Source: Shouchella sp047238345
GTDB lineage: Bacteria; Bacillota; Bacilli; Bacillales; Bacillaceae_D
Direction: 5' to 3'
DNA length: 64,000 nt
NCBI RefSeq assembly: GCF_047238345.1
Contig: NZ_JBDFMQ010000001.1
Span: 1,240,001 to 1,304,000, forward strand
Part shown: piece after piece, positions 43,097 to 51,511 of the stretch
Layout of the letters: each line of letters begins with the position of its first letter
Position numbering within the stretch: position 1 is the first letter of the stretch
Program-made: the position numbers and the translations under genes
The notes under the pieces: generated by a model
Seen by the model: the letters and a program-made list of their open reading frames with translations, nothing else
The model's database searches: none
Told to the model about the DNA's origin: nothing

Positions 43097-43459
43097 ATGG
43101 TCATAGGTTTACATCATGTACAAATAACCATTCCGATAGGAGAAGAGAAACAAGCATTCGCTTTTTATCATACCTTTTTAGGATTAAAACAGATTGACAA
43201 ACCTGTAAGTCTTGCTGGAAGAGGAGGATTCTGGCTAACGCTTGGAGATGTTGATATTCATGTTGGGACAGAAAAGGACGTTGATCGTTTGCAAACAAAA
43301 GCACACCTTGCCTATCAAGTAGAGGACCTGCTATTTTGGAGGCAAAAACTCACTCAAATAGGAATTGAGATTTTAGAAGGAGTACCGATTCCGGGATTTG
43401 AGCGGTTTGAATTCCGTGATCCTTTTGGAAATCGAGTGGAGCTTATCCAAGCTATTTAA
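43097..43459 (+). CDS. Glyoxalase/VOC-fold protein
   Basis: The 120-residue protein has two beta-alpha-beta-beta-beta modules with the VOC pattern: GLHHVQITIPIGEEKQAFAFYHTFLGL at the start and the metal-ligand Glu in FRDPFGNRVELIQ at the end; metal ligands would be His5 or His6, His of DIHVG and the final Glu. Start ATG 43097 follows AGAGGAGGCG. The substrate cannot be read; relatives include fosfomycin resistance and glyoxalase proteins. Confidence 0.88.
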   Translation: MVIGLHHVQITIPIGEEKQAFAFYHTFLGLKQIDKPVSLAGRGGFWLTLGDVDIHVGTEKDVDRLQTKAHLAYQVEDLLFWRQKLTQIGIEILEGVPIPGFERFEFRDPFGNRVELIQAI

Positions 43460-43477
43460 GTGAAATCTTAAGTGAGT

Positions 43478-43506
43478 GAAAAAGGTTTAGCTCGTCCTCA
43501 TACAAT
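43478..43506 (+). promoter_or_regulatory. Candidate sigma-E promoter of yhbH
   Basis: CATACAAT (43499-43506) fits the sigma-E -10 consensus CATACAMT perfectly. The -35 at 14 bases spacing, GAAAAAG (43478-43484), is weak. The leader to yhbH would be about 115 bases and contains an ATAGGAT/ATCCTAT hairpin. Confidence 0.5.
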
Positions 43507-43627
43507 TAATTAGCAACTCTCGCGCAAGTGAAACATAGGATAAGTTAAGGCAAAGAAATCAATCCAATCCTATACTATGTGCAAGGGCATCTACGTGTGC
43601 AAAAATGTTAATGGTAGGAGGGCAAGA

Positions 43628-44800
43628 ATGGAAAAAAACAATAAGAACCAGTACATTGTCTCTGAGGAAAACTGGTCCCTCCATCGAAAAGGGTTTCAGG
43701 ACCAACGTCGACATCAAGAAAAAGTTCAAGATGCAATAAAGAAAAATCTACCTGACCTTGTCAGTGAGGAAAATATTGTTCTTTCAAACGGGAAAGACGT
43801 GATTCGCATTCCAATCCGCTCCCTTGATGAATATAAAATCCGCTATAATTATGATAAGAACAAACATGTTGGCCAAGGAAAAGGCGATAGTAAAGTAGGC
43901 GATGTTGTTGCTCGCGATCCAAATGGTGATAAACAAGCTGGGGCTGGAAAAGGTCAAGGCGCTGGTGATCAAGCAGGGGAAGGCTACAATGAAGCAGAGG
44001 TTTCCATTGCTGAGCTAGAAGAAATGATGTTCGCAGAAATGGAATTGCCCCATCTTCAGAAAAAAGAAGAACAAGAAATTGTTATTGAAAATATTGAGTT
44101 TAACGATATACGTAAAAAAGGCCTGATGGGCAATGTAGATAAAAGGCGAACGATCCTTGCAGCAATAAAGCGGAACTCACTCGCTGGAAAAGCAGGGATC
44201 ATGCCAATTTATAATGAAGATCTTCGTTTTAAGACGTGGAATGAAACGATTAAACCTGAATCCAAAGCGGTTGTAATTGCAATGATGGACACAAGCGGTT
44301 CCATGGGTCGGTTTGAGAAATATGTTGCCCGAAGTTTCTTTTTTTGGATGACTCGTTTTTTACGAACGAAATACGAAAAAGTAGATATTGAATTTATTGC
44401 TCATCATACAGAAGCAAAAGTAGTAAACGAAGAAGATTTTTTCTCAAAAGGTGAAAGCGGTGGAACAATATGTTCTTCTGCTTATCGGAAAGCCCTTGAA
44501 CTCATTGATGAAAAATACAATCCATCCGCTTACAACATTTATCCGTTTCACTTCTCGGATGGAGATAATTTAACGTCGGATAATGCACGTTGCTTAAAAT
44601 TAGTTAAACAGTTGATGGACCGCTCCAATTTATTTGGCTATGGCGAGATTAATCAATATTCTCGTAACTCGACATTAATGGGCGCTTACAAAAATGTAAA
44701 CGATCCACGATTTATGCACTATATTCTTAAAGAAAAAGGCGACGTCTATCACGCTCTTAAACATTTCTTTCAGAAAGAGGATCAGCAAGTAAATGCATAA
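43628..44800 (+). CDS. yhbH: YhbH, DUF444 sporulation protein
   Basis: The ATG at 43628 follows TAGGAGGGC. The 390-residue protein is a full-length DUF444 member, with a Gly-rich loop (VGQGKGDSKVGD; QAGAGKGQGAGDQAGEG) and a von Willebrand A-like C-terminal half with the metal-site motif MMDTSGSMG (about 218-226). YhbH acts with PrkA and SpoVR in sporulation; the E. coli equivalents YeaH, YeaG and YcgB form a stress/stationary set. Its role may be as a PrkA partner. Confidence 0.95.
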   Translation: MEKNNKNQYIVSEENWSLHRKGFQDQRRHQEKVQDAIKKNLPDLVSEENIVLSNGKDVIRIPIRSLDEYKIRYNYDKNKHVGQGKGDSKVGDVVARDPNGDKQAGAGKGQGAGDQAGEGYNEAEVSIAELEEMMFAEMELPHLQKKEEQEIVIENIEFNDIRKKGLMGNVDKRRTILAAIKRNSLAGKAGIMPIYNEDLRFKTWNETIKPESKAVVIAMMDTSGSMGRFEKYVARSFFFWMTRFLRTKYEKVDIEFIAHHTEAKVVNEEDFFSKGESGGTICSSAYRKALELIDEKYNPSAYNIYPFHFSDGDNLTSDNARCLKLVKQLMDRSNLFGYGEINQYSRNSTLMGAYKNVNDPRFMHYILKEKGDVYHALKHFFQKEDQQVNA

Positions 44801-44865
44801 ATGACTCTTGTTTTTAGTCAGAAAACATTGATAAGTGGACGGTAATTATTGTTACAAAAAAACAA

Positions 44866-44895
44866 TTGACTTCTGTGAAAGGACTCGTGTATAAT
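44866..44895 (+). promoter_or_regulatory. proBA promoter
   Basis: TTGACT (44866-44871) and TATAAT (44890-44895) are 18 bases apart, a strong sigma-A promoter in front of the T-box leader. Confidence 0.85.
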
Positions 44896-44901
44896 CACCT
44901 C

Positions 44902-45150
44902 TAACTTCATTTGTTCGTAATGCGTAGATCGGAACAAGTAGGCGAAAGAATATGTAAAGAGAGTTGGTTTCATCGGCTGAAAGAACCAACCATTCCTTCT
45001 TTTGTTGAACCCTATTCCGGGAGCAATTGGCAAAACCAATCGTCTCATTGACGTTATCAATGTTAAGTGGGCATCGTAGGATGCTAACAAAGGTGGTACC
45101 GCGGAGCTCTTCCGTCCTTATTTCAAGGATGGGAGGGCTCTTTTTCGTGA
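44902..45150 (+). promoter_or_regulatory. T-box leader, probably tRNA-Pro specific
   Basis: The T-box AGGTGGTACCGCGG is at 45091-45104; its UGGU (45093-45096) pairs with a tRNA end having discriminator A. In stem I, CGGAA (about 44931) pairs with TTCCG (about 45016), and the specifier loop has AGTA on the 5' side and GAACCCTA on the 3' side, so the specifier is CCU or CCC, proline codons. The terminator pairs GAGCTCTTCC...TCCTT with AAGGATGGGAGGGCTC (45104-45141) and ends in T5. Uncharged tRNA-Pro should switch proBA on. No ORF is visible in 44801-45163. Confidence 0.93.
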
Positions 45151-45163
45151 AGGGGGAGAAAAA

Positions 45164-46264
45164 ATGCAGGGAACGATTGTCATAAAAATCGGAAGCAGTA
45201 GCTTAACAACCGTTACAGGACAACTAGATGCACAACAGCTTAATAGTCATGTTGAGGCAATGGTATTCTTGATGAAACAAGGATACCGCATCGTGCTTGT
45301 GACATCAGGCGCAGTAGCAGCAGGATTCTCAAGCTTAGGATTTAAACGAAAGCCAAAAGGGATTGCGCAAAAACAAGCCTCAGCAGCAGTTGGACAAAGC
45401 TTGCTCATGCAAGCATACATGGATGCGTTTAAACATCATGATTATATTGCGGCACAGCTGTTAATCACACGAGCTGATTTTGCTGATCAACAACGGTTTT
45501 CTAATATCTCCCAAACGATTGGAGAATTAGTCAAACGAGGAGCGATTCCCATTATTAATGAGAATGACTCAACATCAATAGAAGAGTTAACCTTTGGGGA
45601 CAACGATCGCTTATCCGCACTCGTTAGTGGGATTGTACATGCGGATATGCTTTGCTTGTTTACTGATGTGAATGGCGTTTATGATCAAAATCCATTTTCC
45701 TATCCGAACGCAAAAAAATATCATTATCTCTCAGAAGTACCTGAAACCCTTTTGGATGCAATGGATCAAACCACTTCTGATGTTGGTACAGGTGGGATGT
45801 TCTCGAAACTGTCAGCAGCAAAAACAGCAATCGAACTTGGGGCAAACGTTTTTATTGGAACCGGAGAAGGGGAAGAGAAGTTTGCTGATGTATTAGTAGG
45901 CAAAGGAGATGGCACGTATCTTGGCTCTTTTGCGAAAAATACAATGTCGATGACCAAACAATACATTTTATATCATAGTAGTCCAAGGGGCACGATTTTT
46001 ATTGATGATGGAGCGGCGAATGCGCTGTTAAAGCAACACCGCAGTTTACTTCCAGCAGGAATTGTTGATGTGAACGGCTCGTTTAACATCGGTGAAATTG
46101 TTGATGTGCGTAGAGAGAATAACGAGGTTATCGGAAAAGGCAAAGTGAATTTTACAAACGAAGAGCTTGATTTATTAAAAGGGAAAAATAGTGCTGAGGT
46201 TATAAAAGCAACAAGCCGGTCAAAAAAAGCTGTCATTCATCGTAACTTTTGGGTGGCAATGTAA
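45164..46264 (+). CDS. proB: Glutamate 5-kinase
   Basis: The 366-residue protein has the amino-acid kinase domain (VIKIGSSSLT at the start, LVTSGAVAAGFSSLG, NENDSTSIEELTFGDNDRLSALVSG, TDVNGVYDQNP, GTGGMFSKLSAA) and a C-terminal PUA domain (about 275-360). It phosphorylates glutamate in the first step of proline synthesis. It follows the T-box leader and precedes proA by 13 bases. Proline is also a compatible solute, but the T-box control indicates a housekeeping role. Confidence 0.97.
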   Translation: MQGTIVIKIGSSSLTTVTGQLDAQQLNSHVEAMVFLMKQGYRIVLVTSGAVAAGFSSLGFKRKPKGIAQKQASAAVGQSLLMQAYMDAFKHHDYIAAQLLITRADFADQQRFSNISQTIGELVKRGAIPIINENDSTSIEELTFGDNDRLSALVSGIVHADMLCLFTDVNGVYDQNPFSYPNAKKYHYLSEVPETLLDAMDQTTSDVGTGGMFSKLSAAKTAIELGANVFIGTGEGEEKFADVLVGKGDGTYLGSFAKNTMSMTKQYILYHSSPRGTIFIDDGAANALLKQHRSLLPAGIVDVNGSFNIGEIVDVRRENNEVIGKGKVNFTNEELDLLKGKNSAEVIKATSRSKKAVIHRNFWVAM

Positions 46265-46277
46265 AGGGGATAGAAGG

Positions 46278-47522
46278 ATGGAAAAAGTCGAACAGATTGC
46301 CAAGAAAGCAAAGAAAGCAGCGCCAAGTATTGCCCTTGCGACGATAACTGAACGAAACGAAGCGTTAACCAAAATGGCTGACGCATTGATAGATGAAAAA
46401 CGCTTTTTGCTTACGGAAAATCAAAAAGATATTGACGAGGCGGAACAAAAGGGAACACCAAAACCATTAATTGATCGTTTGTTATTAACAGAAGAGCGAA
46501 TTGCAGACATGGCGGAAGGGATGTGGCAGCTTGTTCAATTACCAGATCCAATTAATCAAACCCTTGAAACGATTGAACGTCCAAATGGATTAACCATGGA
46601 AAAGCGAGTTGTTCCGTTCGGTGTGTTTGGCATGATCTACGAGGCTCGTCCCAATGTAACGGTTGATGCTTGCGCCCTTGCTATCAAAACAGGAAATGCA
46701 GTTGTGCTGCGAGGCAGTGCCAGTGCAATGCACTCAAATAAAGCCATTGTCACTGTATTAAAACAAGCGTTGACGAATACCACGATTAATACGGCTTGTA
46801 TTCAGTTGATTGACGATCCATCCCGAGAAGAAGCGAACCGCTTTATGAAATTAAAAGGCGACATTGATGTTTTGATTCCAAGAGGGGGTGCATCGCTCAT
46901 CCAAACAGTAGTCAACGAAGCCACGATACCCGTCATTGAAACAGGCGTAGGAAATTGTCATGTGTATTTATCAAAACACGCAGATTTGGAGCTAGCTACA
47001 TCAATTATCGTGAATGCGAAAACCCAACGTCCTTCTGTTTGCAACGCAAGCGAAACGTTGCTACTTGATCAAGGGTTTGCGGACCGTCACTTGCAAAAGA
47101 TTGCGGAAACCTTAATAGAAAAAGGCGTCACGTTAAAAGGTGATGAAAACGCCCGAGCGATTTTTCCTCATATGTTACAAGCAGATGAAGAAGACTGGCG
47201 TACCGAGTATCTAGATTTAACCCTCGCCATTCGATGTGTGGCAAATTTGGAAGAAGCGATTGATCACATTAATGAATATGGAACAAAACACTCAGAAGCG
47301 ATCGTCACGGAAAAGGATTCAGAAAGAGATTACTTCTTCCAGGCTGTCGATGCTGCAGTCGTGTATCATAATGCCTCAACGCGATTTACAGACGGGTTTG
47401 AATTTGGTTTTGGCGCTGAAATTGGCATTAGTACGCAGAAATTACATGCAAGAGGACCGATGGGTTTACAAGCCCTTACGACCTACAAATATACAGTTAA
47501 AGGTACCGGGCAAATCAAGTGA
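46278..47522 (+). CDS. proA: Gamma-glutamyl phosphate reductase
   Basis: The 414-residue protein has the ProA signature TRFTDGFEFGFGAEIGISTQKLHARGPMGL near the C-terminus and the catalytic Cys in KTQRPSVCNASETLL. It reduces glutamyl-phosphate with NADPH to glutamate semialdehyde, second step to proline. ATG 46278 follows AAGGGGATAG. A terminator at 47530-47556 ends the operon. Confidence 0.97.
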   Translation: MEKVEQIAKKAKKAAPSIALATITERNEALTKMADALIDEKRFLLTENQKDIDEAEQKGTPKPLIDRLLLTEERIADMAEGMWQLVQLPDPINQTLETIERPNGLTMEKRVVPFGVFGMIYEARPNVTVDACALAIKTGNAVVLRGSASAMHSNKAIVTVLKQALTNTTINTACIQLIDDPSREEANRFMKLKGDIDVLIPRGGASLIQTVVNEATIPVIETGVGNCHVYLSKHADLELATSIIVNAKTQRPSVCNASETLLLDQGFADRHLQKIAETLIEKGVTLKGDENARAIFPHMLQADEEDWRTEYLDLTLAIRCVANLEEAIDHINEYGTKHSEAIVTEKDSERDYFFQAVDAAVVYHNASTRFTDGFEFGFGAEIGISTQKLHARGPMGLQALTTYKYTVKGTGQIK

Positions 47523-47529
47523 AAACGAG

Positions 47530-47556
47530 AAGACAAGTGAAGAAGCTTGTCTTTTT
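47530..47556 (+). terminator. Terminator after proBA
   Basis: AAGACAAG (47530-47537) pairs with CTTGTCTT (47546-47553), followed by T residues. Confidence 0.8.
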
Positions 47557-47620
47557 TGTATGAAAGTTGGAGCTAAAAGAACTTGGTTGGTAAGAGATAT
47601 TTCAGTAGCTGTGTACATAA

Positions 47621-47659
47621 AAACGTACTTGCTGATAAGCGCATTCAGCAAGTACGTTT
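47621..47659. terminator. Second, bidirectional terminator between proA and the YitT gene
   Basis: AAACGTACTTGCTGA (47621-47635) pairs perfectly with TCAGCAAGTACGTTT (47645-47659), 15 bp. It is placed at the stop codon of the convergent YitT-family gene. Confidence 0.88.
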
Positions 47660-47662
47660 GTT

Positions 47663-48556
47663 TTATTTTCCGAGTTCAGGTTGTGGCGGGGATTCTTCAA
47701 AATCTGGCATAGTTGTCGGATCAAGTGGATGATCGTGTGTGGCAGCGAAAAAGGTGCCGCCTGATACATCTTTTACATTATGAACGACGATAAAGGCGTT
47801 TGGATCGACTTCATGTATAAGCTTTTTTAAGTAGAAGAGGCGGTATGAACGAACAACAATGTAAATGACTTCGCGTTCTTTTTTTGAATAGCCACCATAA
47901 CCGTTAAAAATCGTCGCGCTCGATGCCATTTGTTTTAACACTTTCTCAGAAATGGCTTGCGCTTCTGGTGAAATGATATTGACCGCTTTTTTTGCATCGA
48001 ACCCTTCGAGCACATAGTCTGTTACTTTTTTTCCTATATAAAGCGCAATAATTGTATACATCGTGTAAATTGGTCCAATGATAAACACGCCGGAGATAAC
48101 AATAACCGCATCTAAAACAAAGTTGGTACCGGTTAATTCCCAGCCAAAACGATGGTTAAGCATTCTCGCAATAATGGAGGTTCCGCCAGTTGAAGAACCT
48201 GCACGGAAAATGAAACCAAACCCAACCCCAGTTATAATACCGGCGAAAACCGCAGCTAATAATGTATCTTCAATTGGTTGTCCAAGTCGTTCAGTAAAAA
48301 AGATAAATAATGATAAGAGCGGCACATTAATAATCGACTTATAGACCATATGTCTCGGTAATAATTTAAACCCTATTAATAAAAGAACAGCGTTAAACAC
48401 AAACGTAACGAGAGCTGGTGATAAATCAAATTGAAAATATAGCAAGAGTGATAACCCGACAATGCCGCCCTCAGCAAGGTTGTTCGGCATCGCAAACAGT
48501 GTAATCGATAGGCTGAAGAGGAAGGTTCCAATCGCCATATAGAAATAGTCTCTCAA
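47663..48556 (-). CDS. YitT-family membrane protein (DUF161/DUF2179)
   Basis: The 297-residue protein has five or six membrane helices with GLSLLLYFQFDLSPALVTFVFNAVLLLIGFKLL and GVGFGFIFRAGSSTGGTSIIARML, then a cytosolic DUF2179 domain (GYGGYSKKEREVIYIVVRSYRLFYLKKLIHEVDPNAFIVV). YitT-family proteins are widespread in Bacillus, where several paralogues exist; their transport substrate is unknown. ATG 48556 follows AAAGGAATG. Confidence 0.9.
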   Translation of the reverse strand: MRDYFYMAIGTFLFSLSITLFAMPNNLAEGGIVGLSLLLYFQFDLSPALVTFVFNAVLLLIGFKLLPRHMVYKSIINVPLLSLFIFFTERLGQPIEDTLLAAVFAGIITGVGFGFIFRAGSSTGGTSIIARMLNHRFGWELTGTNFVLDAVIVISGVFIIGPIYTMYTIIALYIGKKVTDYVLEGFDAKKAVNIISPEAQAISEKVLKQMASSATIFNGYGGYSKKEREVIYIVVRSYRLFYLKKLIHEVDPNAFIVVHNVKDVSGGTFFAATHDHPLDPTTMPDFEESPPQPELGK

Positions 48557-48585
48557 GATTCATCATTCCTTTCTACAAATGAAAA

Positions 48586-48616
48586 GAAGCAGTGGTGGCA
48601 AGCGCCAACTACTTCT
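48586..48616 (-). terminator. Possible terminator after the beta-helix gene
   Basis: On the minus strand an imperfect stem (GAAGTAGTTGGC with GCCACCACTGCTTC) around a GCTT loop is followed by a T-rich stretch. The stem has mismatches. Confidence 0.4.
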
Positions 48617-50387
48617 TCCCTAGTCTTTCTTCTAATTGTTCAACTAAACCTACAATTTCTGCAGTTCGTGCCTCTCGGTCAGCTTCTTCTTGTGCTTTCT
48701 TAAGCGCTTGTTGAATATCTTGCTGTGAAATCCCTAATTCCATTTCTTTTGTTTCGCTTACCGCTTCTTCATATTGTCGGAGCGCGTCAGCTTCTTGTCC
48801 GATAATATCAGTCTCACACGTCCCGCCAATCGCAATGTTATGTTCATGTCCAGTAAAGAAGCAATTTTCAATTAAACCACCGGCGTGAAGGAGTCGTATT
48901 GCACAAGTGCCCCCATCTTGAATAAACGTTTCTCGGATAGTCGGTTGGCTGTCTCGTACGTCAATCTGCGCTTCATAATGTCCATTGATCTGACAGTGCT
49001 CGATTAGTCCTGTTGATTGATTTTCAAAGCGAATGCCGCTTTCATAACTATCAATAATACGCGTTTCTTTCATTGTGACGCTAGACTGATTTAATACATA
49101 GACTTGCGGATATAAGTCATGGTGATGATAAAATGAGCTATTTGTTAATTGAACATGGCTATGATCAGTAATATAGAGACCACTTTGACGCCCATCAAAC
49201 ACATCGACATCGTCTAAGGTTGCTTCACTAAAATCAGCCACCATTAGTTGATTCAAGTCATTGTCGAAAAAGCGACTATGGGCAATGGTTGCACTGGAAC
49301 GTTCAGTTAACCAGACGCCGTAGTGAGAACCTTCGAAGACAGAACTATGATTCATGCTTAAGCGCGCATCTTCACTAAGCGCGATTTGCGGCATGTGATG
49401 ATCAAAAATATCTGTTGCTTCAATATACACATAGCTCTTTGCTAACTGGGTAATACCAGCGCGTTCGCCAGCATGAATTTTACAATGAAAGATGTAAGCC
49501 GATGCTTCGTGAACGGAGATTTGATCATATGAATGGTCTTTTATTGTACATTGTTCAATCTCTGCTTTACTTCTTTGGTTTAGGGAAATCCCTGATTGGC
49601 CGCGCTCAATGGAGCTGTTCTTTAAAAACAGTTCGCCGCCTTGTCCTTCAATTTGTGTAGGTGTATTCTCTGTCAGTTTACTAGAGCGCAACGTTAGTTT
49701 TGCTTGATCTTGTAGAAGAATACCACCTGATTGGCTTTCGTAAATCTGACAGTCTTGAAGGACCGCTTCGCTTTGTTCTTGCGCTTTTATTTGTCTTTGC
49801 TCTGAATGATGACCATAGATTTGGCAGTTTTCAACGTACGATCGACTGTTTTGATCAAAATAAAATGCCGTCGTATCGCCATTATAGATATGCGAATGCT
49901 TCATAATTAAGCGACCATTGGAACCTGTATACACTTGGCTTCCTTGTTGTGCATAAAGCGCGCAATATTCAATTCGTGCGCGGCCACGATTGTGTATGCC
50001 AATTGTATTATGGCGAATAGTGGCATCTGTCAGGGATAGATGGCCTTGCTCTTTTATTTGAATGGCATATTTTTTAATTTCGTGGAATTGACAATGGATG
50101 ACATTTGCATGTCCTTGTTCAATTAACAACCCTTTATCTGTATTAAAGAAAGATAGGTTTTTAATGTGTACAGAGGCATTTTTCGTCACTTTAAATCTCC
50201 CGGCTATGCGAACATCCTCAGGCTGATCCGATAGACCAATTAGTGTAACGGATTTTGATAATTGAACGGATTCATGATAAAGACCTGGTTCAATTTCAAT
50301 TGTGTCGCCATCATGAGCATCTAAAAGCGCCTGTCTAATCGTTTTGTATTTCGATAGCAATTTACGTGAAACATGGATTTTCTTCAC
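48609..50387 (-). CDS. Large right-handed parallel beta-helix repeat protein, cytosolic
   Basis: The start is GTG 50387 after GAGGTGAA; the longer frame has no site. The 592-residue protein begins VKKIHVSRKLLSKYKTIRQALLDAHDGDTIEIEPGLYHESV, the usual opening of pectate-lyase-like helices. About 20 PbH1 turns of 22-24 residues follow, each of the kind H/R-x-I/V-E-x-C-x-I (EYCALY, ENCQIY, EQCTIK, EHCQIN, ENCFF). The last 70 residues are a charged coiled coil (EEAVSETKEMELGISQQDIQQALKKAQEEADREA). No signal peptide or catalytic Asp cluster is seen. It may bind polysaccharide or act as a scaffold; function is unknown. Confidence 0.85.
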   Translation of the reverse strand: MKKIHVSRKLLSKYKTIRQALLDAHDGDTIEIEPGLYHESVQLSKSVTLIGLSDQPEDVRIAGRFKVTKNASVHIKNLSFFNTDKGLLIEQGHANVIHCQFHEIKKYAIQIKEQGHLSLTDATIRHNTIGIHNRGRARIEYCALYAQQGSQVYTGSNGRLIMKHSHIYNGDTTAFYFDQNSRSYVENCQIYGHHSEQRQIKAQEQSEAVLQDCQIYESQSGGILLQDQAKLTLRSSKLTENTPTQIEGQGGELFLKNSSIERGQSGISLNQRSKAEIEQCTIKDHSYDQISVHEASAYIFHCKIHAGERAGITQLAKSYVYIEATDIFDHHMPQIALSEDARLSMNHSSVFEGSHYGVWLTERSSATIAHSRFFDNDLNQLMVADFSEATLDDVDVFDGRQSGLYITDHSHVQLTNSSFYHHHDLYPQVYVLNQSSVTMKETRIIDSYESGIRFENQSTGLIEHCQINGHYEAQIDVRDSQPTIRETFIQDGGTCAIRLLHAGGLIENCFFTGHEHNIAIGGTCETDIIGQEADALRQYEEAVSETKEMELGISQQDIQQALKKAQEEADREARTAEIVGLVEQLEERLGKK

Positions 50388-50493
50388 AATTTTCACCTCG
50401 AATCTGCCTTTTAGTATACCTGCTTTTCCAAATACTGTCCAAGAGCTTTTCGTTATACACAATAAAAAACTTACTGCTTCTTCTTTAAACGAT

Positions 50494-50519
50494 GTTTACT
50501 GACCATCATTTAAGGAAAA
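50494..50519 (+). promoter_or_regulatory. Possible sigma-B promoter of the SDR gene
   Basis: GTTTAC (50494-50499), 14 bases, GGAAAA (50514-50519) partly matches the sigma-B consensus (5 of 6 and about 4 of 6). Confidence 0.35.
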
Positions 50520-50551
50520 AAAGATAGTGTGATAAAGAGGAGGCTATAACA

Positions 50552-51421
50552 ATGGACAAGAATCAAGACCTTTCCAATGGAATTCCAAAGCAAATGCAGC
50601 AAAAGCAACCTGGGATAGAATCAGAAATGAATCCTGAGCCGATTTTTGAAAGTGATGGGTATAAAGGTTCTGATAAATTAAAAGGCAAAGTGGCGTTAAT
50701 TACTGGGGGAGACTCTGGTATAGGACGTGCTGTTGCAGTTGGCTATGCAAAAGAAGGAGCCCATATTGCGATTGTCTATTTAGATGAACATGAAGACGCC
50801 GAATTTACAAAAGAAAAAGTTGAAGCTTACGGCGGTAATTGCATTACCATTTCAGGCGATATTACAGATGAAGCGTTTTGCATTTCTTCCGTTGAACGTT
50901 GTGTAGCAGAATTAGGTGGCTTAGATATACTCGTAAATAATGCTGCTGAGCAACACCCAGTTAATGATCTTCGTGAGCTCAGTGACGAACAGCTAAAACG
51001 TACATTTGCTACGAACTTTTACTCGTACGTCTACTTCACAAAAGCAGCTCTTGATTATTTACAAGAGGGAAGTGCGATCATTAACACTTCTTCAATTAAC
51101 GCTTACCGGGGGAACATTTCGTTGATTGACTATACAAGTACAAAAGGAGCCATTACCGCATTTACACGCTCCATGGCACAATCCCTTGCTGAGAAAAAAA
51201 TTCGTGTAAACAGTATTGCGCCTGGTCCGATATGGACACCGTTAATTCCAGCTTCATTTGATGAAGAGAAGGTGTCGCAGTTTGGTCAAAACACATTAAT
51301 GGGTAGACCTGGTCAACCAAGTGAACTTGTAGGTGCATATGTTTTGCTTGCATCAGAAGATTCTTCTTACATGACAGGACAAGCAATTCATATTAATGGT
51401 GGCGACTATATTAGTTCATAG
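50552..51421 (+). CDS. Short-chain dehydrogenase/reductase, YhdF/YdaD-type
   Basis: The 289-residue protein has a long N-terminal arm (QMQQKQPGIESEMNPEPIFESDGYKGSDKLKGK) followed by TGGDSGIGRAVAVGYAKEGA (cofactor motif), NNAAEQHP, the catalytic Ser in INTSSINAYRG and YTSTK. This subfamily (YdaD, YhdF, YghA) is commonly a general-stress protein with NADP preference; substrate unknown. It has AGAGGAGGC before ATG 50552 and a strong terminator afterwards. Confidence 0.9.
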   Translation: MDKNQDLSNGIPKQMQQKQPGIESEMNPEPIFESDGYKGSDKLKGKVALITGGDSGIGRAVAVGYAKEGAHIAIVYLDEHEDAEFTKEKVEAYGGNCITISGDITDEAFCISSVERCVAELGGLDILVNNAAEQHPVNDLRELSDEQLKRTFATNFYSYVYFTKAALDYLQEGSAIINTSSINAYRGNISLIDYTSTKGAITAFTRSMAQSLAEKKIRVNSIAPGPIWTPLIPASFDEEKVSQFGQNTLMGRPGQPSELVGAYVLLASEDSSYMTGQAIHINGGDYISS

Positions 51422-51452
51422 AAAATAAGAGACCGGCATCATAATAAAAAAG

Positions 51453-51495
51453 AATCGTTATGGATGAGAAACGATCATCCATAACGATTTTTTTA
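51453..51495. terminator. Bidirectional terminator after the SDR gene
   Basis: AATCGTTATGGATGA (51453-51467) pairs perfectly with TCATCCATAACGATT (51475-51489), with A and T runs on the two sides. Confidence 0.88.
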
Positions 51496-51511
51496 TTTTT
51501 TGAGCCGTTTG

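Noticed and set aside
43513..43627. yhbH leader as a riboswitch
   Set aside because: Only one long-loop hairpin can be drawn and no known aptamer core or terminator is present.
44900..45105. tRNA gene or small ORF in the proBA leader
   Set aside because: The structure and T-box sequence explain it as a T-box leader; no cloverleaf with CCA end can be drawn.
47236..47712. A 158-codon frame across the end of proA
   Set aside because: It lies within proA coding sequence in another frame and then crosses two terminators.
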